DNA of 64,000 bases from Ahaetulla prasina (GCF_028640845.1 NC_080543.1:9269959-9333958); one strand, 5' to 3'; positions 11,655 through 23,379 are shown, counted from the stretch's first letter. The notes: a model not told the origin generated them from the sequence alone. Numbers and translations: made by a program.

Positions 11655-12164
11655 ATTTGTGGCTGAAATGCACATTTGTCTTTTCCTCATCTATTTTATA
11701 TGATTCCTCTTTCACTTCCTCACAACCCCATCCAGCATTTGCAAGAAGCTACGGCTCAATGTAACACTGACAAATCAATATTATTCCAAATATCTGAAAA
11801 AATGCAGACTTCAACCTTTGCCCCGATAGGGGGAAGGCAAACATTGAATCCTATTATACAATTTATGCAAAACAAACCAAAAACTGGCTGTCCTTGGTAA
11901 AGAAGCAAGTCCCATGGTTTTATACTTGAGAAAACCCTGCGTGTTTTCATGTGTTCTTTATATAGTCATAACATCATCATATTTGAATTGGAAGGAATTA
12001 AATCCTCAAGGCTGTAGCCCACGTTAAAATATATTTTTTCTAGGTTTTTTTTTCTTTTAAAAGAACCTTCAATAGTGAGTGTTGGTTTGGTCAAGGAAGG
12101 CATCCTTAATCTGGCTGTGATCCTTATTTATGGTTGGTAAGGAAGATTTGCAAATCCATCAGGA
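11655..12164. other. Unassigned sequence
   Basis: No recognised repeat or coding signal. Confidence 0.45.
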
Positions 12165-12335
12165 ATCCCGATGGCCCAGTGGTTAAATTGCAGTTAAGCG
12201 GGCTAATTCTGCCCACTGCCTGGAGTTCAATTCTGATGGGGCTCAAGGTTGATTCAGCCTTCCATCCTTCCGAGGTCAGTAAAATAAGGACCCAGATTGT
12301 GGGGGGCAATATGCTGACTCTAAAGCTCTTAGTGA
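12165..12335 (+). mobile_element. tRNA-derived SINE fragment (type 3)
   Basis: Begins GATGGCCCAGTGGTTAAATT (box A-like) with box B-like GAGTTCAATTC, then the CCTTCCATCC and GGACCCAGATTGT core seen in type 3 SINEs. The 3' tail is missing. Confidence 0.65.
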
Positions 12336-12344
12336 GTAAAGCCT

Positions 12345-12725
12345 TATTCAATCAGAATAGAGCTGGAAGGGACCTTTGAGGTCTTCTATTCCAACCCTCT
12401 GCTCAAGCCATCTCAGAAAAGTGACTGTCCAACCTCTTCTTAAAAACCTCCACTGATGGAACGCCCGCGATTTCTGGAGGCCAGCTGTTCCACTGGTTAA
12501 TTGTCCTCATTGTAAGGAAGTTTCTCCTTAATTCCAGGTTGCTTCTCTCCTTGATTAGTTTTCCATCCATTGTTTCTTGTCTTGTCTTCTGATGCTTTGG
12601 AGAATAGCTTGATTCCCTCTTCTTTGTGGCAGCCCCTCAAATACTGGAACACTGCTATCATATCACCCCTAGTCCTTCTTTTCTCTAGACTGGCCATACA
12701 CAATTCCTGCAGCCGCTATTGCTAT
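12345..12725 (-). mobile_element. CR1 LINE 3' fragment
   Basis: The minus strand encodes a decayed CR1 ORF2 C-terminus (S-L-E-K-R-R-T-R-G-D-M-I-A-V-F-Q-Y-L) and the GACCTTTGAGGTCTTC 3' region. Confidence 0.85.
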
Positions 12726-13010
12726 TCTCAGCAATGGCTTTTTTTAAAAAAAAATAATTCTGGAAGTTCCAGTCCAAACATCTTGAGCTAATTCCATCTG
12801 GGAAAGTCTGCAACTTGGTCTGTTGAACCGATAATACTTTATTCGTATTATCAAAGTTCAGAAACAGAAATATTCTTAACCCTAACTATAATCTGTTGTA
12901 ACAAGTTAGCAACTCAAAAGCTTCCGTCTTTCAGGTTTCCAAAACTGTTCGAGGTATTGCTTTTTCCCCATGTTCTCTACCATATCTGATCTCAATATAT
13001 CTATAGAGAT
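12726..13010. other. Unassigned sequence
   Basis: About 285 bp with no recognised feature. Confidence 0.4.
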
Positions 13011-13847
13011 ATAATGTGGCTATTTGATTTGACTTAGCTTTTTTTTTTTTTGATAGTTAATAAACCAAAGTACACCATTTAATGCACCTCTATAACTGTC
13101 TGGTTTGGTTCTGCAACCCAACAAGACAGTCACAGACTTCAGAGGATAATTAGAATTGCAGAAAAAACAACGGCTACCAACCTGCCTTCCACTGAGGACC
13201 TGTATACTGCACGAGTCAAAAAGAGGGCTGGGAAAATATTTACAGACCCCTCACATCCTGGACATAAACTGTTTTAACTCCTACCCTCAAAACGACACTA
13301 TAGAGCACTGCACACCAGAACAACTAGACACAAGAACAGTTTTTTCCCGAAGGCCATCACTCTGCTAAACAAATAATTCCCTCAACATTGTCAAACTATT
13401 CACTAAGTCTGCATTACTATTAATCTTCTCATCGTTCTCATCACCCATCTCCTCCCAATTATGACTGTATGACTGTAACTTTGTTGCTTGTATCCTTACG
13501 ATTGATATTGATATTGATTCCTGATTGCTTATTGTACCCTATGACTATCATTAAGAGTTGTGATTTATGATTCTTGATGAACGTATCTTTTCCTTTATGT
13601 ACACTGAGAGCCTATGCACCAAGACAAATTCCTTGTATGTCCAATCACTCTTGGCCAATAAAAAAATCTATTCTATTCTATTCTATTCTATTCTATTCTA
13701 TTCTATCCTATCCTATCCTATCCTATCCTATCCTATCCTATCCTATCCTATCCTATCCTATCCTATCCTATCCTATTCTATATAATGTGGCTATTTGATT
13801 TGACTTAGCATTTTTGGATAGTTAATAAACCAAAATGCACCATTTAG
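13011..13847 (+). mobile_element. CR1/L3-type LINE 3' end with pentanucleotide tail and long flanking duplication
   Basis: LINE sequence from about 13082 encodes a broken reverse-transcriptase C-terminus and ends CACTTGGCCAATAAA-like, then (TTCTA)n to (TCCTA)n to 13783. About 68-71 bp on the left (13011-13081) recurs on the right (13781-13847): ATAATGTGGCTATTTGATTT and following bases. See findings. Confidence 0.85.
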
Positions 13848-13957
13848 GATAACATGCAAACTCATCTAATTGGGGCTTACTCAACTAGCCACAACTAAAC
13901 AAATCACAACTAAGGATATGTGAATTTAGCAATAGGCTTAAAAGCTCCTGAGAAAGT

Positions 13958-14110
13958 TAACAGTAACAGAGTTGGAAGGGACCTTGGAGATCATCTAGTC
14001 CAAGCCCCTGCACATGCAGGAAACCTGTACTAGGGATTCAAAACGTCGAATTGCCGACCTTTCTGATCGACAAGCTCAGTGTCTTAGCCACTGAGCCATC
14101 TTTTAAACCA
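13958..14110 (-). mobile_element. CR1 3' end abutting a Sauria-type SINE head
   Basis: 13958-14026 is the CR1 end (GTTGGAAGGGACCTTGGAG). 14027-14110 is the tRNA-like head of a Sauria-type SINE in minus sense, lacking its body. Confidence 0.65.
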
Positions 14111-14701
14111 TGATTAAGTCACACTTTGTGACATCAGATGTTAACTGTGAATTAGTTGGAACCTTTCCTTTCTATGCAAGTCAATGAAAGGGGGAAAAAG
14201 GAATGTATTATCCGTTGCAACAATTAATTTGCAAAAACTAGAAAGGGATAATATGTAATTTTGGGGACCTCATCCACCGCCTCTGATACTTTTTCCAATC
14301 TCAGTTAAAACAAGCATCTGAATGAGCAAGGAACAATTCAGGTTTCATCATAACTTGCATCAAATTTCTTTTAGAGAACTGCGATTTCCCAACAAAATTT
14401 CTCAATTAAAACTATTTTTTTCCTTCAGCTCCAGCTGCATGCCGATTAAACTTTGGCTTTTATGAAAGAATAATTAAAATCAAAGCGTATCTCCAGGCTG
14501 CTGATGGCTGATAAATTAAGCAGCAACTCATGGTATGTTTCCTGATTTCTATTCATGCATCAACTCATATGGAGTCATTATTTGCTTTAATTAAAACAAA
14601 GCTGCGGCAATAATAGCATCGCAGTAGAAGAGACAACAGATCCGTGAAGAGCTGTACACACACTCGCAGAATTTCTGCAAATTCTAGTTTCCAACGCAAT
14701 G
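14111..14701. other. Repeat-free tract, possible conserved noncoding element
   Basis: No repeat is recognised. 14440-14640 is rich in TAATTAAA and ATTAAAAC motifs of the kind found in vertebrate enhancers. Conservation cannot be judged here. Confidence 0.3.
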
Positions 14702-15084
14702 CAGGTAGTCCTCGACTTACAACAGTTTCATTTAGTGACCGTTCGAAGTTACAACGGCACTGAAAAAAAGCGACTTGGGATCATTTTTTCACACTTCGCA
14801 GCATCCCCCTGGTCACATCAAAATTCAGACATGTGGCAACTGACTCAAATTTATGACAGTTGCAGTATCCCGGGGGTTATGTGATCTCCTTTTGCGACCT
14901 TCTGACCAACAAAAATCAATGGGGAAGCCAGATTCACTTAACAACCGTGTCACTCATTGAACAACTGCACTGATTCACTTAACAACAGTGACAAGTAACC
15001 ATGGGGCAAATTTCACTCAACGAATGTCTCACTTAGCAACAGACACGTTGCCCTCCATTGTAGTCGTAAGTCGAGGACTACCTG
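14702..15084. mobile_element. TA-associated TIR element
   Basis: Well-kept inverted ends CAGGTAGTCCTCGACTTAC and GTAAGTCGAGGACTACCTG. TA follows on the right and TG precedes on the left. No transposase; probably a non-autonomous Tc1/mariner-like element. Confidence 0.82.
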
Positions 15085-15099
15085 TACCACGCTTTATAC

Positions 15100-15487
15100 C
15101 AGGGGTCACCAACCTTTCAGACCTCAAGGACCACTAAATTCATAATTTTCAATCCCGCGGACCACTAATATGATCGGCCTAATGACCAACTGGGTGGGCG
15201 TGGCTAGGTGGTCATGTGACCAACTTGATGCCATTCATGTCAAGGGGCGCCTCGCCAGCCTCTACTCGCCCCTCCCTTCCCAGCCACTCCTTGCCTGCCC
15301 ACTTGGGCTCCTTAGGGCCCCAACAGGTAGCAGTTGTTGGAGCTAAGCAGCCACCATGAAAAAGAATCCATAGTTTGAGGACCCCTGATTTAGTGCAATA
15401 TAAAAAATGCAAATAATTTTTCTGCGGGCCACCGAAATTTTCACGTGGACCACCAATGGTCCAAGGACCACCGGTTGGTGACCGCTG
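15100..15487. mobile_element. E4-type hAT element
   Basis: The ends are CAGGGGTCACCAACC and GGTTGGTGACCGCTG. The exact duplication CTTTATAC is at 15092-15099 and 15488-15495. Confidence 0.92.
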
Positions 15488-15495
15488 CTTTATAC

Positions 15496-16031
15496 AGTGT
15501 CATTCTAAATAAACAATATTCTTCCAAAAGAAACGAAAGGGAGTTTGGTGGTGGTGGGAACTACGCAGCAATGGGATTTAGGTTCTTAAAAGAAAATTTC
15601 ATCATAGGCCGTATGCAAAATGCTTTGAATTCTTGGAATTTGCATGGAAATAATTGGAAATGATTTGCCATCACCGCAGCTGCCAAAGCAAGTTGGAGCT
15701 GGCTGTGAAGTATGACCATGCCCCTGCCAAGCAGGGGAAGATTAATATTGTGTCTGATCTAGAAGATCTTAAATGAGATATTATTCATGGAGTGTATAAG
15801 GATCACTAATTCTTCCCCCCCCCGCCCCAATCCACCTTCCGCTTCAAGTGCTCCAGGTTACTGTGAAGGTAAGCTGAATTAAATGGAGAACTATGGGTTC
15901 CATCATGCCTTTTGTAGATGCTGTTGCATAAGTAAGAGCTGTGGACCTACTATCCTTCTGCCCTTCGGGTAGAGATCACAAGCAAAGAACTCCCTGTTTC
16001 TACTTTCTCCTGCTTGGGAAAATGAATCATA
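15496..16031. other. Unassigned sequence
   Basis: No gene or repeat recognised; a C-rich run sits at about 15815. Confidence 0.45.
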
Positions 16032-17005
16032 CAGCAGTGGCCAAAAATGTGGAAACCTTTTGCGAAAAGTGTATTTTTCTAAAACTAGCTAATAACACCG
16101 CTTTTTTGGGGTGGTACCATAAAATTATCTATCAATGGAAAGATAATATAATCAAAAATGTAATGCAATAACTTTCCTGAAGGATTTGCTATTAGAAGTG
16201 CAGTTATCATATAAAGACGAAAAGTGAAACATGTAGAAAAAAACGAGATATGCAAAAATTATCACCATAGAAAAAAAAATGAGATATACAGTACAAAAAT
16301 GATCTCCATGTCAGTTAATACTTAGTTGGATAACCTTTAGCATGAGTTACGGCCATACAACGTCTTCCCATGGAGTGAACCAAGTCTTTGAGTTCTTCAG
16401 CTGTTCTAATGTGAAACCAAGATTGAAGGATGGCTTCTATAAACTGGGTTTTATTGCTGGGTCGCTTCTGACTTACAAGTTTCTTTAGTGGGCTCCATAG
16501 ATTTTCAATTGGATTATCTGTCAAACTACTTTTCAATTGGATTAATCTGTCAAACTACTTATTAAATCTGCACTACTATTAATCTTCTCATCGTTCCCAT
16601 CACCAATCTCTTTCCACTTATGACTGTATGACTGTAACTTTGTTGCTGGAAATCCTTATGATTTATATTGATATATTGACCATCATTTGTGTTGTAAGTG
16701 TTGTACCTTGATGAAGGTATCTTTTCTTTTATGTACACTGAGAGCACATGCACCAAGACAAATTCCTCGTGTGTCCAATCACACTTGGCCAATAAAGAAT
16801 TCTATTCTATTCTATTCTATTCTATTCTATTCTATTCTATTCTATTCTATTCTATTCTATTCTATTCTATTCTATTAAGGTCTGGGCTATTCCCAGGCCA
16901 TTCCAGCAGTGGAATAGGATTGTCTTGAAAAAGTGGTGTTATAAGCCATCAAACCCTCAAAAATAGACTTTTCCCAAAAGGTTTCCACAATTTTGGCCAC
17001 TACTG
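16032..17005 (-). mobile_element. Tc1/mariner element with transposase remnant
   Basis: TIRs CAGCAGTGGCCAAAAATGTG and the inverse are flanked by TA (16030, 17006). The minus-strand frame at 16315-16536 keeps D-N-P-I-E-N-L-W-S-P-L-K-K, which holds the catalytic Glu region of Tc1 transposases, and ends A-K-G-Y-P-T-K-Y. The 5' half of the gene is missing, so it is defective. It is split by a CR1/L3 tail. Confidence 0.88.
16520..16876 (+). mobile_element. CR1/L3 LINE 3' tail with (TTCTA)n, inside the Tc1 element
   Basis: The 3' UTR ends ACACTTGGCCAATAAAG and runs into about 15 TTCTA units. A short host segment (TTTTCAATTGGATTA plus TCTGTCAAACTAC) is duplicated at the left junction, near 16500-16558. 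Confidence 0.85.
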
Positions 17006-17007
17006 TA

Positions 17008-17348
17008 CGGTTGGAAGGGACCTTGGAGGTCTTCTACTCTAACCTCCTGCTCAAGGCAGGGGCCTTATACCATCCCAGTCAAATGGTTGTCCAGTCTGTT
17101 TTTGAAAACCTCCAGTGATGGAGCATCCAGAGCAGCTCTTCCATCGATCAACTCTGCTCTTACTGTCACCAAATTTCTCCTTTCTTCTAGGTTGGATTTT
17201 TCCTTCACAAGCTTCCACCCGTTACTTCTCGTCCTGCCCTCTGGGTGCCCTAGAGAAGAAGTCAATCCCTCATCTCTTGAGTGCCCCTCAAGTACTGGGA
17301 GACAGATGTCATGTCAGCCCCAATCCTTTTCTTTGATAGTCTAGAGCC
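17008..17348 (-). mobile_element. CR1 LINE 3' fragment
   Basis: Contains GGAAGGGACCTTGGAGGTCT and a decayed ORF2 end on the minus strand. It abuts the Tc1 right end. Confidence 0.82.
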
Positions 17349-17472
17349 AGGGGTCTGCAACCCTTAAAAGACTCAAAGAACCATTTGGATCCATTTGAAT
17401 GAAGGGAATCTGGTAGGTTTTTGAACATGAAGAAGCAAAGGAGCTTCTGGATCAGCGTGGGGTGTGCATATC
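17349..17472. mobile_element. Probable hAT fragment
   Basis: Starts CCAGGGGTCTGCAACCC, like other hAT left ends. No matching right end was found. Confidence 0.4.
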
Positions 17473-17480
17473 TGTTAGAG

Positions 17481-18438
17481 CACGGTTGTCAAACTCAAGG
17501 CCCTTGGGCTGGATGCTTAGATCCAGCCTGTGGGGCCAGCCTGGACACAGCAGAGGACTGGCCCACGGTGCTCCTGCCAGTGAAAATGGCGCTCAGGTGA
17601 GCATGCGGGGGCCCCTCGTGCCCAGTTTTTGGCCGCAGCAGCCTCTTGCAGCCCTCTACCGGAAAAAATGGAACTGGGGGGGCCACATAAATACACAAAC
17701 ACACACACACACACACACATCCGTTTTTGCTGGAAGAGGGCTATCCAAACACGCTAAAAACAAAACAAAAGGAGAAATGTTTCCTCTTTTGTATTTGAGC
17801 ATGCAGGAAGGGACAGGAAAGGACAAAAGGAAAGACAAAGAAAAAGAAGGGACGATGGGAAGACAGCAAAAGGAAAAATAAGGAAAGAGGCAAAGGGCCG
17901 TGGTGGCTCAGGCTGTAAGAAGCCTGTTATTAAAACCAGCTGCCTGCAAGTACTGCAGGTTCTAGTCCCACCAGGTCCAAGGTTGACTCAGCCTTCCATC
18001 CTTTATAAGGTAGGTAAAATGAGGACCCAGATTGTTGGGGGTGGCAATAAGTTGACTTTGTAAATATACAAATAGAATGAGACTATTGCCTTACACACTG
18101 TAAGCCGCCCTGAGTCTTCGGAGAAGGGTGGGATATAAATGTAAACAAACAAACAAACAAACAAACAAATGAAGAAGAAATTAGAATGAAGAGGGAAGGG
18201 GAAAAACAAGGATGGGTGGATGGATGGAAGGAAGGGAGGGAGGGAGGGAGGGAGGAAGTAGTTTTATATTATAATGATTATAATGAGAGTGAGGGAAGGT
18301 CTCAGGGAAGTCCTGCATTAACACTTGGCCACCACAGGTGTCCGGTGTCATGGCCACCGTGGCCACATCCACCATGGCCCTCCGATGTCGAATACCTCCC
18401 TGATGTGGCCCTCAATGAAATAGAATTTGACACCCCTG
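17481..18438. mobile_element. E2-type hAT element carrying a nested SINE
   Basis: Left end CACGGTTGTCAAACTC, right end TTTGACACCCCTG. The flanks are TGTTAGAG and TGTTAGAA (7 of 8). It contains (CA)n near 17700 and a (GGGA)n run near 18235. Confidence 0.85.
17894..18170 (+). mobile_element. tRNA-derived SINE (type 3) with L2-like tail
   Basis: The head reads GCCGTGGTGGCTCAGGCTG with a box B-like TTCTAGTCCC. The body holds GGACCCAGATTGTTGGGGG. The tail AAGCCGCCCTGAGTCTTCGG is shared with L2 LINE 3' ends here (33770), then (AAAC)n. Confidence 0.85.
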
Positions 18439-18694
18439 TGTTAGAATCTCTAAGTATAAAGACACTTTCTGGTGTCTCACAGTAGCTACACAACAGGAGG
18501 AAATCCCTCAGTGCTTTTCCTGGAAATGCTGAGCTTCTACACAAGACGATGAAAATATGGGTCCAAAGTAACTTTCCCACTTTGGATAGGAATGCTGTAT
18601 TACAATGCCTTTAGTCATCTCAACGTTTCATTAGAGAAAGGTAAAGAGCTACTCAAAAGAGATACAGGATCTCCTACTGAACTATGTCTTAGCA

Positions 18695-19088
18695 AAGGGG
18701 TCACCAAGCTTTCGGACCTCAAGAACCACTAAATTCATAATTTTCAATCCCGCGGACCACTAATATGATCGGCCTAACGACCAACTGGGTGGGCGCGGCT
18801 AGGTGGTCATGTGACTGGGTGGGCGTGGCCAACTCCACGCCATTCATGTCAAAGGGGTGCCTCGCCAGCCTCTTCTCGTCCCTCCCTTCCCAGCTACTCC
18901 TCGCCTGCCTGCTTGCCTGCCTGCCTCCGAGCAGTTGTTGGAGCTAAGCAGCCGCCATGAGAAAGAGTCCATAGTTTGAGGACCCCTGATTTAGTGCAAT
19001 ACAAAAAATGCAAATAATTTTACTGCGGACCACCAAATTTTTTTCGCGGACCACCAGTTGTCCGTGGACCACCAGTTGGTGACCGCTG
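18695..19088. mobile_element. E4-type hAT element
   Basis: Ends AAGGGGTCACCAAGC and GTTGGTGACCGCTG. Exact duplication TCTTAGCA at 18687-18694 and 19089-19096. Confidence 0.92.
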
Positions 19089-19190
19089 TCTTAGCAGATA
19101 TACGCCTGGATGATATTACTACATTATTTGGTTTCAATATTCAGAACCCAATTCAGTATCATTTTGTTGAAAGTCAATATAGGGATAGCT

Positions 19191-19578
19191 CAGGGGTCAC
19201 CTTTAAGGCTTGTGGACTTCAACTCCCACAATTCCCTAGCCAAGAGAAGGAATTCTGGGAGTGCCTGTGGAGATTCTCAGTCATCCAGTTTACGGTTGCC
19301 TCCGAAATGCATTTTTCAAAAGGCAGCTGGACTGTTTTTTCCTTGAGGAAGAAGACGTTTCGCTTCTCATCCAAGAAACTTCTTCGGTTCTGACTGAACT
19401 GAAGAACGGCAGCAATGAATTGAAGAACCGAAGAAGCTTCTTGGATGAAAAAAAGCGAAACATCTTTCTCAAGGAAATAAAAAAACCCAGTCCAGTTGCC
19501 TTTTGAAAAAGAACCTTTGAGACGGTTCTGGGAGTTGAAGCCCATAAATCTTAAAGTTGCCAAATTTGGAGAGCGCTG
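19191..19578. mobile_element. Foldback hAT MITE split by another repeat
   Basis: The left arm (CAGGGGTCACCTTTAAGGC) and right arm (TTAAAGTTGCCAAATTTGG) belong to the 165-306 type. A Penelope-like foldback at 19262-19525 interrupts it. The target duplication is not clear. Confidence 0.65.
19262..19525. repeat. Foldback repeat with GAAACGTC-type motif
   Basis: Inverted arms containing AAGACGTTTCGCTTCTCATC and AGCGAAACATCTTTC with complementary flanks. Probably part of a Penelope-like terminal repeat. Confidence 0.5.
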
Positions 19579-19591
19579 ATATAGTTTATGG

Positions 19592-19965
19592 CCGTGATGG
19601 TAAATCTATGGGACACGTGCCCAAAGTGGCTGCTACACATGGCATCGCCCGTTCCACTTCCGGGTTTCTGGCGTGCATGCATAGGCGACGATCAACTGTT
19701 TTTTGCACATGCGGCAGTGCCAGAAACCGGAAGAGCTGGTCTTTGGGTTTCCATTGTGCGCATGTGTGCCAGCCAGCTGATGTCGTGCACACATGAGCGC
19801 CAGTAACAAGAAGACAAGCTGGCTGGTGCACATCCACGTGACAGAAACCGGAAGTTTATTTCCCGGCGTGCGCATGCCCACTTGGCAGCTTCTTTTCCGG
19901 GGTGCGTCCCCAACGAGCATATGTGTGTGTGAAGCGCATGCACGCGCGCACACTCGCCATCACTG
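19592..19965. mobile_element. E7-type hAT element
   Basis: Ends CCGTGATGGTAAATC and CGCCATCACTG. Flanks GTTTATGG and GCTTATGG (7 of 8). Confidence 0.8.
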
Positions 19966-20031
19966 GCTTATGGGGACCCCAAATTCTTCTCCATGGCACA
20001 GATCATTGCCTAGGTCTTCAAATTGGTGATA

Positions 20032-20800
20032 AGAGCCTCTGGTGGCTCGGGCTGCTAAGACAGTCTGTTTGTCAGCCTCCACTCCAATCTTCATATCCTT
20101 TTGTACTCCTTATATTCAGTTGTTAGATAGCATGGGATTTTATTTCTAATGTAAATAGCTCTTGGATTCAAGTTAAGTAGAGAGGGCCCTTTAAGAGTGT
20201 CAGTCTGACATAATTAAGGGGGGAGGGGAGATTAATGTTTTGAATTCAACAGGAATGTTTGAGCACGAACTCTAACGGACATTGCATTCCTGATATGATT
20301 GACAGCCAGAGACCTGCGGAAGAAGATTACCACGGGACCCCAGGAAGGAGCTGGCATTGGACCAGACCTGATGACCTCTTGGGGAAGAGGAGGGAGAAAT
20401 AGGGGGGATATAGATTGTTAGCCATATTTTGTCTCAGATTCAACTTTATACTGCTGCAATCAAGATGTACCTAGTAAAAGTACTTTTCTTTATTTTCAAA
20501 TGAAGTCAAGGTGTATTCTTTCCTAGATATAATCAGAGGCAGCCTGACACTGTTATTAACAGCAGCTGCTTGCAATTAATGCAGGTTCAAGTCCCACCAG
20601 GCCCAAGGTTGACTCAGCCTTCCATCCTTTATAAAGTAGGTAAAATGAGGACCCAGATTGTTAGGGGCAATAAAAAGTTGACTTTGTATATAATATACAA
20701 ATGGATGAAGACTATTGCTTGACATAGTGTAAGCCGCCCTGAGTCTTCGGAGAAGGGCGGGATATAAATGCAAATAAAAATAAAAAAATAAAAAAATTCT
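20032..20800 (+). mobile_element. tRNA-derived SINE (type 3) split by a solo LTR
   Basis: Head at 20032-20069 (GGTGGCTCGGGCTGCTAAG), remainder at 20550-20800 ending in GCCGCCCTGAGTCTTCGG and A-rich sequence. Confidence 0.88.
20070..20549 (+). mobile_element. Solo LTR, family D
   Basis: 480 bp starting TGTCAGCCTCC and ending GCAGCCTGACA. Exact 5-bp duplication CTGTT at 20065-20069 and 20550-20554, both part of the host SINE. Orientation is tentative, because the ends fit either strand. Confidence 0.85.
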
Positions 20801-20931
20801 GGAAATCGAGGAATGCAATTCAGGCTTATTATCTTGAAATAAGATTACCGAAATACTCAGTCCTAGCTGACTGATTGAAATGGGAATACAAAATACAGAA
20901 GCTGGGATAACAAGGGGTGAACCAATAAAGG

Positions 20932-21440
20932 AGAATATTTGTAGCTCAGGGTAGAAATGAAGAGTCCTTGGAGCTCACTGGGCTTGATTGTTTTCTTGCA
21001 GATGTTACATTATCCAAAGTAGGTAACATCATCAGGAGCAACTCAGAGAGTACTAAGGATCTCTCATACAATACTAAATTGGTGCCAGATAAGGGACAAC
21101 AGAATTCAAGGGGGGTTTGGGAATTTGTGGGAATGTAATGACTCCAGGCTGATGACTTGCTTAACTCCGCCCCCCGCCCTTCCATCGCTTCCTGCTCCAC
21201 TCCTACAATAATATGAAGTTTGGAGCAATTTGAGGGATGCTGCACTCAAAATCAGACTAACTTTCTTCCCTTCCCAAGAATTATGGCTTCAATCCAAGAG
21301 TTTCTTATCTCCCCTCTTCCTGTTCATTCCTCACTCAAGGAATGCAAATGTTGCAATTGATGGTGTTACCTAGTTGGGTAATGAAACGTCTGCGAGAAAA
21401 ACAACCAAGTTCAGAGAGCGCTAAGGACCCCTCAGTAAGG
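20932..21440. mobile_element. Penelope-like element with inverted terminal hammerhead-like motifs
   Basis: A minus-sense core lies at 21001-21035 and a plus-sense core at 21355-21390 (GGGTAATGAAACGTC). Between them is sequence also seen at 33827-34060. No reverse transcriptase remains. Confidence 0.6.
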
Positions 21441-21477
21441 GGTGTCTGATACCAACGAAGCTGACAGTGAGAATCTA

Positions 21478-21640
21478 TATATATGTTCCAGCATAACTCT
21501 GGAACGCCTCGAGCAATTTCAATCAAACTTGGTACACAGATGACTTACTATTTGGAAACAAATACTGTGGGGGTAAAACACCCCTAGCACCCCTAGGATT
21601 GTGTGTGTGTGTTCCAGCATAACGCTGGAATGCCTGGGCT
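21478..21640. repeat. Hairpin-bearing dispersed repeat
   Basis: Contains two copies of a GTTCCAGCATAAC...TGGAA hairpin, near 21486 and 21610, with ATTTCAATCAAACTTGGTAC and a (GT)n run between. Unclassified. Confidence 0.5.
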
Positions 21641-23056
21641 GTTAAGGAGAGCAAGTGCGGCATCCTAGCGCGACAATTGTTTCTGATGTCACTTCCTTCG
21701 CAGCTTCCTCTGGAAAGCCAGCCGTGACGTTCACCCTCCAGGGGACAAATGGGGAAGTGCCTGATTAATTCATTCTTTTTCCTGTCTAATACAGGATTGG
21801 GATAAATAAACAGCTGGCCAACGCTGGGTTATCAGCTACTTATAAATAAAATAGGAACCAAGGGAAATTTTCGCTGCCTTTGATGAGAGCTTCTATAACC
21901 TTCATACCTTCTGCCCCCCCCCCAAAAAGACCCTCATTTTATACTGAGCCAGTGAGTTTGGTCAGATAATTCTAGCCGCCTTTTGCTCCTATATCTTATC
22001 TATATTCAGATCGGCTTCCTTGATCATTAATTCTCCCTATCCCACCCCACACCAACACACACACACACAAAAAAAGGGATTATGTAATGAAAAAGCAAAA
22101 CAAAACTCACAACCAATGTAATTGGCCAGCATTGAACTAATATCTAAAAATTGCATTACAGCACACCATCAAAATATTGAGCAACGAATGGTTGGCATTT
22201 GACGTGAGGAAGGAGTTAAAGAAGTATGATCAAAATATTGCAGGGATAATAAGCAGATGAGCCCCCATGTAAAATTCCTCCGACTTTTCTCTCAGTGGTG
22301 TGTTAGGACTGAATTGCAAAATTGCACATAGTTCTGTTTACACGGGTAGATTTGTTCCTCCGGATAGAATTTCCTGAAACAAGAGCATGATAGCCTCACC
22401 TTCACCATTGGCCAATGCACGGAATTCTGCATATTATGGTTTGGTAACGTTGCTATTCAAAATGGTGTTAAGGTTTTTCAGTAACAAGCATGCTACTCTC
22501 TGTTTCCGTTCCCCTCCCCGCTCTTTTTTTAAATGCACAGAGACACATAGCTGCAGCAAACAGGAAGGAGGGACCATAATTAGACACCCCACAATTCAGA
22601 AATGTTCTTTTTTTGTTGTTCTTTTTCTACTTGTTCACCCACCTGAAGATTTTCTGCTTTTTCCTACATCTTAGGAAAGCTTCCCCAAGCAATAACTTTT
22701 TAAAAAGGGAAATGCGGAGAATTCATGGCCTTCAGCCTTCGCACTACGAACTCAAGTTATCTCCGCATATTTATTCAGATGTGAACATTTTAAAATTAGC
22801 TTCCATCATCAGTAAAAATGCTGGATTGGACAGACCTTCAAGTCAGCCAAGCCAGGTGACATTTGTGCATTTGGAAACAAATCGGCTTTTAAAAAAAAAA
22901 ATTATAGTTTTTTTTTTAAAATTAAATATACAAACACAAATATGCCATATTATCTGACTGGGAAAATGTCAAAAACAAAATATATGATCGATGGATAGTC
23001 CGTTCCAATTTGCTGCATACTCTCATCCTTTTTTTTAAAAAAAAAATCATTTAATC
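21641..23056. other. Repeat-poor tract
   Basis: About 1.4 kb with only short (CA)n and A/T runs. No splice-flanked open frame matching DLG2 PDZ3 was found on the minus strand. Confidence 0.45.
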
Positions 23057-23371
23057 CAGGAGTCGGCAACCCGCGGCTCGGGAGCCACATGTGGCTCTTT
23101 CATATCCTCTGCTGCGGCTCCCTGTCATTGGTCAGCTCCACAATTGATAGGGCTTTCGGTTAGGATAGGTAGAGGAAAAAGGAAGCTGCACTAGGAGGAG
23201 ACTCAACGGTGTGGGAACCGGATTTCCGGTCAGCAGAGGAAAAAGGATGCCGTGCTAGGAGGAGACTCTATGGTGGGGGAACTGGACTTCTGGTCGGCTC
23301 CACAATTGAATTCGGGGGCTTCCAGTTAGAACCTTTGTAGCTCTTTGAGTGTTTAAGGTTGCCGACCCCTG
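23057..23371. mobile_element. E5-type hAT element
   Basis: Ends CAGGAGTCGGCAACCC and TTGCCGACCCCTG. Flanks ATTTAATC and ACTTAATC (7 of 8). Confidence 0.85.
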
Positions 23372-23379
23372 ACTTAATC

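Noticed and set aside
13666..13783. A CRISPR-like or telomere-like array
   Set aside because: It is a plain pentamer repeat grown from a LINE tail, with no spacers and no TTAGGG units.
22387..22957. Overlapping plus-strand frames as a gene
   Set aside because: No domain, splice signal or codon pattern supports them; the region is AT-rich intron-like sequence.
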